Positions 1 to 8,180 of a stretch of DNA of 64,000 bases are shown here, piece by piece. This DNA is from Novosphingobium sp. ST904. GTDB lineage: Bacteria > Pseudomonadota > Alphaproteobacteria > Sphingomonadales > Sphingomonadaceae. Position numbers and translations under genes: made by a program. The notes under the pieces are model-generated. The model was not told the DNA's origin. It made no database searches and saw nothing but the letters and a program-made list of their open reading frames with translations. The stretch's first letter is position 1. Every line of letters starts with the position of its first letter. Location: contig NZ_LGJH01000147.1 of the NCBI RefSeq assembly GCF_001298105.1, positions 31,975 to 95,974 on the forward strand, written 5' to 3'.

Positions 1-793
1 AGTCCGGTGCCACGAAGTCGAAACAGTCGCGAATGTCCTGTTCGCCCACGGTGCCGGGAACGTGCAGGGTCCAGACGAAATAACTGTCCTCGGGGTCGAG
101 GTCGCGCAGGCCGGGCAGCGTGTCCATCTCGACACCGGTAACGGCAGCGCCCATGTCCTCCAGTTCGCGGATCACCAGCATCGGCTCGCCGCCATTGGCC
201 AGCGCGCCGCGCGACGGGCCGAAGCGAACCGTCCATCCGGCGGGTTCGGCGGGCTCGGCCGGGGCGAAGTCCTCAAGGTCGACCGCCACCGGCTCGAAGC
301 CGAAGGGATCGAAGTCCTCGATCACCGCGGCAACCGGGGTGAAGCCGAAATCATCCGCCTCCGCAGCGGGAACGGGTGCCGCGACCGGCTCTGCCGCCGC
401 GACCGCACCCTTGCTTTCCAGCACCGCGTCGAGCTGCTCGAGCATCGCGGCGTCCGCCGGCGGCTCGGTGCCGCTCTGCGCGGCGGTAACGTGGTCCGAC
501 AGGATATCGAATGCGCCCAGCATGATCTGGGTCACTTCGGCGCTGGCCGGGATGCGCCCGCCGCGCACTTCGTCGAGCACGTTCTCGAACCGGTGCGAGA
601 AGGCGAGCAGCGCGGCATGGCCGAAGGCGCCCGAACCGCCCTTGATCGAGTGGACCGCGCGGAACACGCCGGCGATCGTCTCGGACGAGACATCGCCCTC
701 GGCCATGGCCGAAAGACCCTGCTCGGCCACGGCGAGACCTTCGACACACTCCTCGAAGAAGATGCCCTGGATTTCGTCGAGTTCGTCGCTCAC
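1..793 (-). CDS. cheA: Chemotaxis histidine kinase CheA, N-terminal part (cut by window edge)
   Basis: Histidine kinase of the chemotaxis array, which receives receptor signals through CheW and phosphorylates CheY. Only the first ~264 residues are inside the window. They show an Hpt (P1) domain with the phospho-acceptor motif HSIKGGSG (His about residue 48), an acidic Ala/Glu/Pro-rich linker, and the start of a P2-like domain. The kinase core lies beyond position 1. The start is GTG at 793-791, whose bases overlap the TGA of cheY (GTGA), so the two are probably translationally coupled. Last gene of motA-STAS-cheY-cheA. Identity rests on the Hpt motif and the neighbours. Confidence 0.88.
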   Translation of the reverse strand, partial: MSDELDEIQGIFFEECVEGLAVAEQGLSAMAEGDVSSETIAGVFRAVHSIKGGSGAFGHAALLAFSHRFENVLDEVRGGRIPASAEVTQIMLGAFDILSDHVTAAQSGTEPPADAAMLEQLDAVLESKGAVAAAEPVAAPVPAAEADDFGFTPVAAVIEDFDPFGFEPVAVDLEDFAPAEPAEPAGWTVRFGPSRGALANGGEPMLVIRELEDMGAAVTGVEMDTLPGLRDLDPEDSYFVWTLHVPGTVGEQDIRDCFDFVAPD

Positions 794-1155
794 GGGCAGA
801 CGCGGCGCACCGCCGCCCCCAGTTTGGCCGCTTCGAACGGCTTGGTGATCCAGCCGGTGGCCCCTGCTTCGCGCGCACGGGTCTTCTTCTCGTCCGAGAA
901 TTCGGTGGACAGCACCAGGATCGGGGTCCCCCGGAATTCCGGCACCGCGCGCACCGCCTCGATCAGTTCGAAGCCGTCCATCTTGGGCATGTTGATATCG
1001 GTGATGAGCAGGTCCGGCTTCACTTCATGCATGCGCTCGAGGCCGTGCTCGCCGTCATCGGCGACTTCGACCTGGAAGCCCTGCGCAGCCAGCGAGGCCT
1101 TTAGAAGCATCCGCATCGAGGCGGAGTCATCGACGGTCAGGATGAGTTTGCTCAC
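790..1155 (-). CDS. cheY: Chemotaxis response regulator CheY
   Basis: Single-domain receiver of 121 residues, normal for CheY; it carries the phosphoryl group from CheA to the FliM/FliN switch. Visible landmarks: acidic pair DD at residues 9-10, phospho-acceptor Asp 53 in TDINMPKMDG, a switch Ser/Thr in VLSTEF, and the conserved Lys in TKPFEAAKLG. The start is GTG at 1155, overlapping the stop of the STAS gene in a GTGA junction. It lies directly before cheA. Confidence 0.95.
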   Translation of the reverse strand: MSKLILTVDDSASMRMLLKASLAAQGFQVEVADDGEHGLERMHEVKPDLLITDINMPKMDGFELIEAVRAVPEFRGTPILVLSTEFSDEKKTRAREAGATGWITKPFEAAKLGAAVRRVCP

Positions 1156-1490
1156 GACGGAAATTCCTCTTCAGAAAAGCCGACGGCTTCTGCCAGTCCG
1201 CAGGCCTGCACGCGCTCGACGAAGGCCGTGCTGGGATTGACGATCTCGAATTCATGGCCGGCCTCGCGCGCTTCGGCGCGGGCGGCGACAAGCAGTTGAA
1301 GCACCGCCTGTCCCACGGTCTCGACCTGGCTCGCATCGATGTGCATCGCGCCATCGAAGTCGCAGGCAAGGACCATGCGGACCCGCAGGTCCTCCGCGGT
1401 CACGGTGGACCCATGGACAGGCAGTTGCAGCGAGCGATCCTCGCTGGCCAGCCCGGCTTCGGGGCTGACGGTTTCAGGCAGGCTTGGCAT
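1152..1490 (-). CDS. STAS-domain protein of the chemotaxis operon
   Basis: Small 112-residue protein with a STAS-like pattern: an N-terminal strand-rich region, then MHIDASQVETVGQAVLQLL (residues ~51-69, with the DxSxVETVG signature), an Ala/Glu-rich helix and the final NPSTAFVERVQACGL helix. STAS proteins act as switch or docking partners, and chemotaxis operons of alphaproteobacteria often carry one. It overlaps the 3' end of motA by 17 nt and the start of cheY by 4 nt, so it is part of the same transcript. No catalytic residues can be assigned; the precise role is unknown. Confidence 0.82.
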   Translation of the reverse strand: MPSLPETVSPEAGLASEDRSLQLPVHGSTVTAEDLRVRMVLACDFDGAMHIDASQVETVGQAVLQLLVAARAEAREAGHEFEIVNPSTAFVERVQACGLAEAVGFSEEEFPS

Positions 1491-2358
1491 TGAGCTGATC
1501 CTTCACTTCGTCGAGCGCGGTCTCGAGCTGCGTGAACGAGGGCGCGTAAGGCGAAGGGGTCATGCGGCGCGCCAGTTCGATGGCGACTTCCGTAGGCTGG
1601 CCCTGCGCGTGCCCGACGATGGCGGTCTTGACGATGAGATATGGCTTGAAATCGGAATCGATGATCTGCTGCAGCTTCTGCGCGATCGGGCCGACGAGAC
1701 AGTAGGCCAGAAGAACGCCCAGGAAGGTGCCGACCAGGGCGCCGCCGATCATCGCGCCGAGGATCTCGGTGGGCTGGTCGATCGAGCTCATGGTCTTGAT
1801 GACGCCGAGAACGGCGGCCACGATGCCCAGCGCAGGCAGGCCGTCGGCCATCATCTGGAGCGCGTGCTGCGGCGCCATTTCCTCGGCGTGGTGGCGCTCG
1901 ATATCGCCTTCCATCGCTTCGGCAAGCTGGTGCGGGTCCTCGAAGTTGACCGTCATCATGCGCAGGTAGTCGCATGTGAATTCAATGAGGCCCCGGTCGT
2001 CCAGCAGACGGGGATAGCGCATGAAGATCGGGCTTTCCTCCGGCGCGTCGAGATGCTTCTCGATCGAGTTCGCGCCTTCCTTGCGGAAGGTGGCAAGCAG
2101 CGCGAACAGCAGCGCCAGCAGATCGCGGAAGTCCACTTCGGTCCAGCGACCGCCCTGGAACACGCGCTTCACGCCGGCCCAGGTCTTCTTCACCGTGGTC
2201 ATCGAATTGCCCAGGATGAAGGCGCCGACCGCCGCGCCGGCGATCGCCAGCATTTCGTGCGGCAAGGCATGGAAGATGACCATGATATTGCCGCCCGACA
2301 TCAGGAAGCTGCCGAATACGCACAGCAGGATGACGACGAGGCCGATGGCGTTGAGCAT
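1474..2358 (-). CDS. motA: Flagellar motor stator protein MotA
   Basis: Proton-channel stator subunit, 294 residues, the usual length. The N-terminus (LNAIGLVVILLCVFGSFLM) is TM1, followed by HEMLAIAGAAVGAFILGNS (TM2). A long cytoplasmic loop carries charged residues that contact FliG. TM3/TM4 lie in ADGLPALGIVAAVLGVI and ILGAMIGGALVGTFLGVLL. First gene of motA-STAS-cheY-cheA. A -10-like TCCTATAA element sits about 60 nt upstream. motB is not in the window and must be elsewhere. Confidence 0.96.
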   Translation of the reverse strand: MLNAIGLVVILLCVFGSFLMSGGNIMVIFHALPHEMLAIAGAAVGAFILGNSMTTVKKTWAGVKRVFQGGRWTEVDFRDLLALLFALLATFRKEGANSIEKHLDAPEESPIFMRYPRLLDDRGLIEFTCDYLRMMTVNFEDPHQLAEAMEGDIERHHAEEMAPQHALQMMADGLPALGIVAAVLGVIKTMSSIDQPTEILGAMIGGALVGTFLGVLLAYCLVGPIAQKLQQIIDSDFKPYLIVKTAIVGHAQGQPTEVAIELARRMTPSPYAPSFTQLETALDEVKDQLNAKPA

Positions 2359-2415
2359 GAAAAAGGTCCGCGAATGGTGGCCGCAAAAGGTTAGGAGGCT
2401 CTCGCCTTGCGTTAG

Positions 2416-2423
2416 TTATAGGA
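2416..2423 (-). promoter_or_regulatory. -10-like element for motA operon
   Basis: Minus strand reads CATCCTATAAC, ~60 nt upstream of the motA start. It matches the element seen before flbT, fliL, flaF and fliC. No clear -35 hexamer is visible at 16-18 nt spacing. Promoter function is inferred from recurrence and position. Confidence 0.5.
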
Positions 2424-2511
2424 TGCTTGCGCCGGGGCCGGTGCCACACCACCGGATTTTCCCGAGGCCATGCGGCTCACCGCAAACCCGCGACCGTTTT
2501 GCCCCGCTTCG

Positions 2512-2519
2512 TCCTATAT
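2512..2519 (+). promoter_or_regulatory. -10-like element for flaF
   Basis: Plus strand TCCTATAT, 31 nt upstream of the flaF ATG at 2551. It belongs to the motif family shared by the flagellar units of this window. Confidence 0.5.
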
Positions 2520-2550
2520 GGAGAAGGCAGTCGTCCTCGCGGGAGCCAAC

Positions 2551-2912
2551 ATGTCACTCAATGCCTATCAGCGCGTGCAGCAGATCGCGGCCACGCCACG
2601 CCGGAACGAATACCGGCTGATGAGCCAGATCACCGGCGAGATGATCGCCGCGCGCGATGCCGGCCTTCGCGGCGCGCGCTCGCGCCGTCCCTGCACCGCA
2701 ACCGTCAGGCGTGGACCACGTTTTCGACGATGTGTGCAACCGAAGGCAATCAACTTCCCGATGACTTGCGCGCCCGGATCATTTCTATCGGAATGTGGGT
2801 AGAGAAGTACACATCGCAGGTCATTACCGGCCGCGATACCATCGACGATCTCATTGTCGTTAATCGCGCGATTATCGAAGGACTTGCAAACGAGAACGGG
2901 ACCGGCAACTAA
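2551..2912 (+). CDS. flaF: Flagellar biosynthesis regulator FlaF (frameshifted in this sequence)
   Basis: FlaF is a small alphaproteobacterial flagellin chaperone/regulator that acts with FlbT on flagellin synthesis and secretion. The first part (MSLNAYQRVQQIAATPRRN from 2551) and the second part (HRNRQAWTTFSTMCA to DLIVVNRAIIEGLANENG) are in different frames. They join if one base is added near 2660-2690, a GC-rich stretch, giving 120 residues, the normal size. An ATG at 2551 with GGGAGCC upstream is the best start. Either a sequencing deletion or a real mutation is possible. The many similar single-base losses nearby favour the former. Confidence 0.82.
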
Positions 2913-3088
2913 GGAATCATACTTATCCGCGGTTAGTAATTTTTTCGAAAAGATTATCAATCGCTTACTGGCTGCCCCGGGGAGATTGGCCGAGGACCGT
3001 CTACCCCGTCTATTTACAAACACGTCCAAACCCTTAATGGCCCGAACGTCCTGATACTGGAAAGTCAGGGCGCAATAAGCGGGTCGGA

Positions 3089-5797
3089 ATGCAGGAATTG
3101 AATCCTCCGCCACAGCGCATGGGCGGGTCGCTTCCTGTAAGGATGGTTCCGGCCGTTCCCGTCTTCGTCGCCGTGGCGCACCTTGTTTGCGTGATCGTCC
3201 TGTCCGGCTGGTATCTCGGGAAACCGGGCCTTGCCGGATTGGGCGGAAGCGACTTCCTGATGCAGCCGCAGACGGCGGTTTCCTGCCTTGTCATCGGCAT
3301 ATCCGTTATTCTCGCCGGTCTGGGCAGGCGCGACGCCAGCCGCTGGGTTCTGGCGCTTCCCCTGCTTATAGGATCGGCGGCCCTCGTACAGGAATTGTCA
3401 GGGTACTCCTTCGGGACCGACCCCTTGCTCTTCCCGGAGAGCATCCGCCACCAGTTGCGCCCCTTCCCCGGCCGCCCCGGCATGCTGCCCGCCATCACGA
3501 TCGTGCTGGTCTGCCTGGCCGCCATGGCAGTGGCCTCCCGCAGCGGCATGTTCCGCCGGATGACCGTCACGTTCGCCTGCGTGGCGATCGCCATCGCCGC
3601 TATCGCCGGAAGCCTGGTCCCGCTGGGCATCAGCAACCTCGCGCCCGCCACCCGCCATGCGCTCATGTCGATCCCGACTGCTCTTGCCCTCAGCCTGCTG
3701 GCCATCGGCATCATCGCGCTGCGGCGCCAGTACGCCTGGCCCCGCAACCCCGCCTGCGGGTTCGGTTCGGGCACGCTCCAGTGGTGCCTGATCCTGTGCG
3801 TCTCGGTGCCGGTAATTTCCGCGCTGCTCCGCTTCTGGGGCGAACGCTCGGGCCAGATCGGGCCGGAGCTTGCCCAGATCGTCCAGGTCGTGGCGCAAGT
3901 CACGCTGTCCTGCGCGCTGATCGCCTGGGCCTGGATGCGGATCGCGCGCGAAAGCGGAGCGCGCTGGGCCGTCAATCTCGCGCTGGACGAAGCCCCGATC
4001 GCGATCACCGATCCTGACGGCAAGATCCTGCGCTGGTCGCGCGGCTGCGAGCGTCTCTACGGCTGGTCGTCCGAACAGGCGCTCGGCCGTTTCGAACACG
4101 AGCTGACCGGCGCGCCCCCGCTTTCGCCCGGGGAAGAGGAGAGCCTGCTCGGCGGCCAGCGGCAGGAGTGCGAAATCAACGCCTTCCACGCGGACGGCAC
4201 ATCCCTGCGCATCCTGCTGGGGCGTCAGGCCGTGCAGCCCCGCTCGGACCTGCCGGCAATGGTGGTCCTGTCGATGACCGACATCACCGCCCGCCAGCAG
4301 GCCGAGGATGCCATGCTGGCCAGCGATGCCCGCCTTTCTCTGGCGGTGGACCTGCATGAGCTGGGCATCTTCGAATGGTCCAGCAAATCCGATTCCTTCG
4401 TCTTCCACGGCCATGCAGAACGCCTGTTCGGAGTGGAGCCCGGCGCCTTCCAGGGCGGCATGTCGGACTGGATCGGCCACCTCGCCACCACGTTCGACAC
4501 GACATTCCTGCCGCCCGCCACGCCCGAACACTGGCAACCGGGACGCCATGCCTTCCGCTTCCGCTCGATCCGGCCGGACATGCCCGACATCGTGGAGGGC
4601 ACTGTCCACATCCACCGGGGCGAAGCGGCATGGGACGTTTCGATGATCGGCATCGTGATGGATGCCAGCGAGCGAGAGCGGCATGCGGAAATGCTCCGCT
4701 CCCGCGAATCCGAGCTGCGCTCGATCCTGGAGACCGTGCCGGAAGCGATGATCACCATCGACGGGAACGGGCAGATCCGCTCCTTCTCGGCCACGGCGGA
4801 AACACTTTTCGGCTATGCCGCGCATGAGGTGCTGGGCAAGGATGTGCGGATGCTGCTGCCGCAATATGTCCGTCCTTCGCCCGAACCGGCGCTGCGCAGC
4901 CTCACGCCCCCGGCGCCGCCCCGGATCACCGCGGGGCTGGACCGCGAAGGCAACGAACTTCCGATCGAGATCGCGGTCGGCGCCGCGAACATCGGCAACG
5001 AGCGCATTGCCATCGCCTTCATCCGCAACCTGCGGGAGCAGCTGGCGACACAGGCGCGCCTGAACGAATTGCGCGAACAGTTCCTCCACGCCTCGCGGGT
5101 CAGTGCGATGGGCGAGATGGGGGCCGGCCTTGCGCATGAGCTCAACCAGCCGCTGACCGCGACGTCGAACCTGCTGGGCGCCGTGGACCTCCTGATGGAG
5201 CGTGACGGCGATCCCCGGCAGCTTCGCTACATGCTCGACCTCGCACGGCAGGAGGTGCTGCGCGCCGGCGCGATCATCCGCCGCATGCGCGCCTTCGTCA
5301 CGCGGGGAGAACTGGATATCCGCGCCGAACCGCTGGAGGACGTGATAGCCGAGACGCTCCAGCTCGCCCGGGCCCGCAGCCGTGCGCCGGGCGTTCGCCT
5401 GCACTACCTTCCTCTCGGCGCGGCACCTTGCATCCTTGCCGATCGCATCCAGATTCAGCAGGTTCTGGTCAACGTCATCAACAATGCCTTCGACGCCCTC
5501 GAAGGCCATAACAACGAGTCGCCCGAAATCACCATATCCACCCGCCAACTGCATGATGGCCACATCATGGTCAGTGTTGCCGACAACGGCCCCGGAATGC
5601 CCGAGGCCATCATCAGCCGCCCCTTCGAAGCCTTTGCCTCCACCAAGGCCAACGGCATGGGACTGGGGCTTTCGATCTGCCGACGTATCGTGGAAGCGCA
5701 TGGCGGGCGCTTTTCGGTGCGCAATGTCGCGGGCGGCGGCGCGGCGGTCGACTTCACCCTGCCCACTTATTCAGAGCTGGAGCTGAAGACCGGATGA
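3089..5797 (+). CDS. Multi-PAS membrane sensor histidine kinase
   Basis: Two-component sensor, 902 residues. Residues ~10-290 hold about eight hydrophobic segments, an integral-membrane sensory module. Three PAS-like domains follow: ~300-410 (AIAITDPDGKILRW), ~425-540 (LGIFEWSSKSDSF) and ~550-655 (EAMITIDGNGQIRSFSAT). The kinase core has the H-box AHELNQPL (His ~683), the N-box NVINNAFDAL, the G1 box DNGPGMP and the G2 box GLGLSICRRIVEAHGG, the FixL/DctB-type arrangement. The last 4 bases overlap the start of the FixJ-type regulator, its likely partner. The ATG at 3089 lacks a strong ribosome site; ATG 3119 or 3143 are alternatives. The ligand is unknown. Confidence 0.92.
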   Translation: MQELNPPPQRMGGSLPVRMVPAVPVFVAVAHLVCVIVLSGWYLGKPGLAGLGGSDFLMQPQTAVSCLVIGISVILAGLGRRDASRWVLALPLLIGSAALVQELSGYSFGTDPLLFPESIRHQLRPFPGRPGMLPAITIVLVCLAAMAVASRSGMFRRMTVTFACVAIAIAAIAGSLVPLGISNLAPATRHALMSIPTALALSLLAIGIIALRRQYAWPRNPACGFGSGTLQWCLILCVSVPVISALLRFWGERSGQIGPELAQIVQVVAQVTLSCALIAWAWMRIARESGARWAVNLALDEAPIAITDPDGKILRWSRGCERLYGWSSEQALGRFEHELTGAPPLSPGEEESLLGGQRQECEINAFHADGTSLRILLGRQAVQPRSDLPAMVVLSMTDITARQQAEDAMLASDARLSLAVDLHELGIFEWSSKSDSFVFHGHAERLFGVEPGAFQGGMSDWIGHLATTFDTTFLPPATPEHWQPGRHAFRFRSIRPDMPDIVEGTVHIHRGEAAWDVSMIGIVMDASERERHAEMLRSRESELRSILETVPEAMITIDGNGQIRSFSATAETLFGYAAHEVLGKDVRMLLPQYVRPSPEPALRSLTPPAPPRITAGLDREGNELPIEIAVGAANIGNERIAIAFIRNLREQLATQARLNELREQFLHASRVSAMGEMGAGLAHELNQPLTATSNLLGAVDLLMERDGDPRQLRYMLDLARQEVLRAGAIIRRMRAFVTRGELDIRAEPLEDVIAETLQLARARSRAPGVRLHYLPLGAAPCILADRIQIQQVLVNVINNAFDALEGHNNESPEITISTRQLHDGHIMVSVADNGPGMPEAIISRPFEAFASTKANGMGLGLSICRRIVEAHGGRFSVRNVAGGGAAVDFTLPTYSELELKTG

Positions 5798-6414
5798 CGT
5801 CGCGACGCATCTATATCGTCGACGACGATCTCGCCGTAAGGACCTCGCTCGAATACCTGCTGTCGATGATCGGCAACAGCCGGATCACCAGCTTCGATTC
5901 CGGCGACGCCTTTCTGGAGGCGGCGGCCACGCTCGAACCGGGGTGCCTGCTGCTGGACCTGCACATGCCGGGTACCACCGGCATCCAGGTCCTGAGCACC
6001 GTGGGCGGGCGCCCCACGCGCTTCGTGCCGATCGTGCTCACCGGGGAAGGCGACGTCTCGGTGGCGGTTCAGGCCATGAAGCTGGGTGCGGTGGACTTCA
6101 TCGAGAAGCCCTGTGACCATCTCAAACTGATGGGGGCGGTGGAATCGGCATTTTCCCAGCAGGCGGCCTCCACTGTGGAGGAGCGGCGCAAGGAAAAGGC
6201 GATCTCCCTGCTGGAGCAGCTTTCACCGCGCGAACTGGACGTGCTCAAGGGATTGATCGACGGTCAGTCGAACAAGGTCATCGCCCACGATCTCGACATC
6301 AGCCCGCGCACGGTGGAAATCTACCGCGCCAAGCTGATGGAAAAGCTCCAGGTGCGCAGCCTGTCCGAAGTGCTCCGTATCGCTTTCGCGGCCGGGCTCG
6401 TACCGATGGACTGA
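5794..6414 (+). CDS. FixJ-family response regulator
   Basis: Transcriptional regulator of 206 residues: receiver domain (DDD at 10-12, phospho-acceptor Asp 55 in LLLDLHMPG, Thr in VLTGEGD, Lys in EKPCD) followed by a LuxR/GerE helix-turn-helix (LSPRELDVLKGLIDGQ and ISPRTVEIYRAKLMEKLQVR). This is the FixJ/NarL layout. Overlaps the upstream kinase gene by 4 nt, so it is almost certainly its output partner. Targets are unknown; the adjacent porin gene and the flagellar genes are candidates by position only. Confidence 0.94.
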   Translation: MTSRRIYIVDDDLAVRTSLEYLLSMIGNSRITSFDSGDAFLEAAATLEPGCLLLDLHMPGTTGIQVLSTVGGRPTRFVPIVLTGEGDVSVAVQAMKLGAVDFIEKPCDHLKLMGAVESAFSQQAASTVEERRKEKAISLLEQLSPRELDVLKGLIDGQSNKVIAHDLDISPRTVEIYRAKLMEKLQVRSLSEVLRIAFAAGLVPMD

Positions 6415-6453
6415 GGCGGCAGCGCTGGCTCAAGAGGAACCGTGGAAGCGCCT

Positions 6454-6487
6454 GCTCCGCCCGGCTCAGGAGAGTGACGGGCGGAGC
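6454..6487. terminator. Inverted repeat between convergent genes
   Basis: Nine-base arms GCTCCGCCC (6454-6462) and GGGCGGAGC (6479-6487) lie between the regulator gene (plus) and the porin gene (minus). There is no T-tract on either side, so it is a possible weak or Rho-assisted bidirectional terminator. Confidence 0.4.
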
Positions 6488-6515
6488 AATGCTCGGGGTA
6501 CGGTTCTATTATAGG

Positions 6516-7946
6516 TCAGAAATCGAAGTAGAGATCGACGTAGCCATATTTCGTGTCGCCGCTCTGCGGTGCATTGGGCGCCTCCTTCAGGAAACGACCC
6601 TTGGCGAGATAGGCCACACCGGTATCCACACGCAGCACATCGGGGATCAGGGTGCGGCGATAGCGCGCCTCGATCTGGTGCCCGCCGAAGCGACCGCTCT
6701 CTCCCGCCGCGTCACGCACGCCTGTCGAGGAGAAGCTGTCCGTCTTCGAATCCAGCCAGAGCGCGCGGTACATGACCATGATATCGGAAACCTTGTCCGG
6801 CTTCACTTCGCCGCGCACGCCGCCCGACATCAGGTTGAAGCGGCCGATCGCGCCATAGAGGCTGGTGGGGCCGAAATCGAAGCGACGCGCGCCGAACAGG
6901 GTGTCGAAGCGGTTGTAGCTTTTCGATCCCGCCTTGTCGCCGCTGCCCAGGTCAAAGTCCGCCGAAAGGCGCGGCTGCCAGCCGCCGCCGAAGGTGCGCC
7001 CGAACTCGGCATGGATCAGGTAGGCGGAAACGTCGAGGTCGGTCACGTCGGCGCCGGAGGTCGTCAAGCGGGTGGAGCCGAACTGGTAGGCGCCTTCCAG
7101 GTCGTAGTCGAACTTGCCGGCGGTCGGCTTGCGCCATGCCCGCAGGCCCGGCGTGTAGAGATGGCGGTTGCGGGTCGGCCGGTCGGCTCCGTCGCGCTCG
7201 TCGAGGCCATAGGCGTAGACTTCAAGCGTACCGCCCAGAACTCCGCCCTTGGTGAAGCTGGCGCCGTAGAACTGGAGGCCGGTGGTCTCCTTGTCCCACT
7301 TGACCGAATTGTCGTGGATGCCTTCGCGATCATCGGGCAGGCGCAGTTGCGGCATCGCCCAGAATGCAGTGAACTGATCGCCGCCGTGGCCCTTCCACTG
7401 GAAGTTCGCCCCGGTGAAGGCATTGGTGGTGTTGCGGAAGGCCTGCCGCGCAACCAGCCGGCGCGAACCCACGTTCATGGTGAAGCGCCCGGCAGTCAAC
7501 TGTCCCTTGGTGCCGCCCGCCATATCGAAGTCCAGCCCGACATAGGCCTGGACCAGTTCCATCGCATCGACCTCGTTGGTGCCCGCCGAAGAGTTCGACT
7601 TCTCGCCATAGGCGCGCGCATCCCACAGTTCCCCGCCAACACGCCATGGGCCGCCGTCATATTCCACCTGGAGCGTGGTCTTGAGCGCGAGCAGCGCATC
7701 GTCCTGCGCCGCGTTGGGGCGGAACTGCCCGTCGATCCCTTCGACGCGGGCGCGCACTTCGCCCTTGACCGTCAGCCCTTCGGGCGCACCGAGCGCCGTT
7801 TCCAGCCACCCCTGCGCCAGCGCGGCACCGGCGTTCCCGGCCAGCAGCACACCGCCGCCGACCACCGCCAGCGCAGTGCGGCCGGCCCCGGACAGCAGAA
7901 AGGAAACCCGGCCCTTGCGGACCGGGTCGGGGAAACCGAAAATCAT
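6516..7946 (-). CDS. Alginate-export-family outer-membrane beta-barrel protein
   Basis: 476 residues. A long N-terminal region with a hydrophobic stretch ending AALAQ (about residue 44) suggests signal-peptide export. The mature part is rich in alternating aromatic/polar strands typical of an AlgE-like beta-barrel (RVEGIDGQFRPNAAQDDALL, GGPWRVGGELWDARAYG, TAGRFTMNVGSRRLVARQAF) and ends in aromatic FDF, a normal outer-membrane barrel terminus. Members of this family export alginate or are uncharacterised porins; no alginate synthesis genes are here. It converges with the response regulator gene. A TATAAT element lies 27 nt upstream and GGGAGG is the ribosome site. Confidence 0.78.
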   Translation of the reverse strand: MIFGFPDPVRKGRVSFLLSGAGRTALAVVGGGVLLAGNAGAALAQGWLETALGAPEGLTVKGEVRARVEGIDGQFRPNAAQDDALLALKTTLQVEYDGGPWRVGGELWDARAYGEKSNSSAGTNEVDAMELVQAYVGLDFDMAGGTKGQLTAGRFTMNVGSRRLVARQAFRNTTNAFTGANFQWKGHGGDQFTAFWAMPQLRLPDDREGIHDNSVKWDKETTGLQFYGASFTKGGVLGGTLEVYAYGLDERDGADRPTRNRHLYTPGLRAWRKPTAGKFDYDLEGAYQFGSTRLTTSGADVTDLDVSAYLIHAEFGRTFGGGWQPRLSADFDLGSGDKAGSKSYNRFDTLFGARRFDFGPTSLYGAIGRFNLMSGGVRGEVKPDKVSDIMVMYRALWLDSKTDSFSSTGVRDAAGESGRFGGHQIEARYRRTLIPDVLRVDTGVAYLAKGRFLKEAPNAPQSGDTKYGYVDLYFDF

Positions 7947-7972
7947 GAAAAACCTCCCGATACTTGCGGTCC

Positions 7973-7978
7973 ATTATA
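7973..7978 (-). promoter_or_regulatory. -10-like element (TATAAT) for the porin gene
   Basis: Minus strand reads CTCTATAATGG, 27 nt upstream of the porin ATG at 7946. The hexamer is a consensus TATAAT. No good -35 is evident. Confidence 0.4.
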
Positions 7979-8143
7979 GAGAATGGACGATCATCTACCG
8001 GGCTGGAAAGCGCAATTTTGTCCCGATCCATGGAAGGCCTGAGTATAGAACCGAAATTCCGGCCTGATCCCAGTTACTTGCAAGGAACCAATAGTTTGCA
8101 GGCGGCGTAAGCGCCCCGTACAAGGCCGCACATCAGCGCGGCG

Positions 8144-8170
8144 GCGAGATCCGGCCTTGCCGGATCTCGC
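8144..8170 (-). terminator. Hairpin downstream of sigma factor gene
   Basis: Perfect 12-bp arms GCGAGATCCGGC and GCCGGATCTCGC around a 3-base loop, directly after the stop of the sigma gene (8181). No T-run follows on the minus strand, so termination may need Rho, or the hairpin may stabilise the 3' end. Confidence 0.55.
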
Positions 8171-8180
8171 GGGAAATCCA

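Noticed and set aside
3367..3376. TTATAGGATC inside the kinase gene
   Set aside because: Internal to the coding sequence near its 5' end and facing no gene start.
3398..5701. Long open frame (767 codons) opposite the sensor kinase gene
   Set aside because: It mirrors the kinase codons on the other strand, has no recognisable domain and arises from high GC. The plus-strand kinase has clear PAS and kinase motifs.
6504..6516. TTCTATTATAGGT resembling the flagellar -10 motif
   Set aside because: It lies at the 3' end of the porin gene with no gene start suitably placed on either strand.
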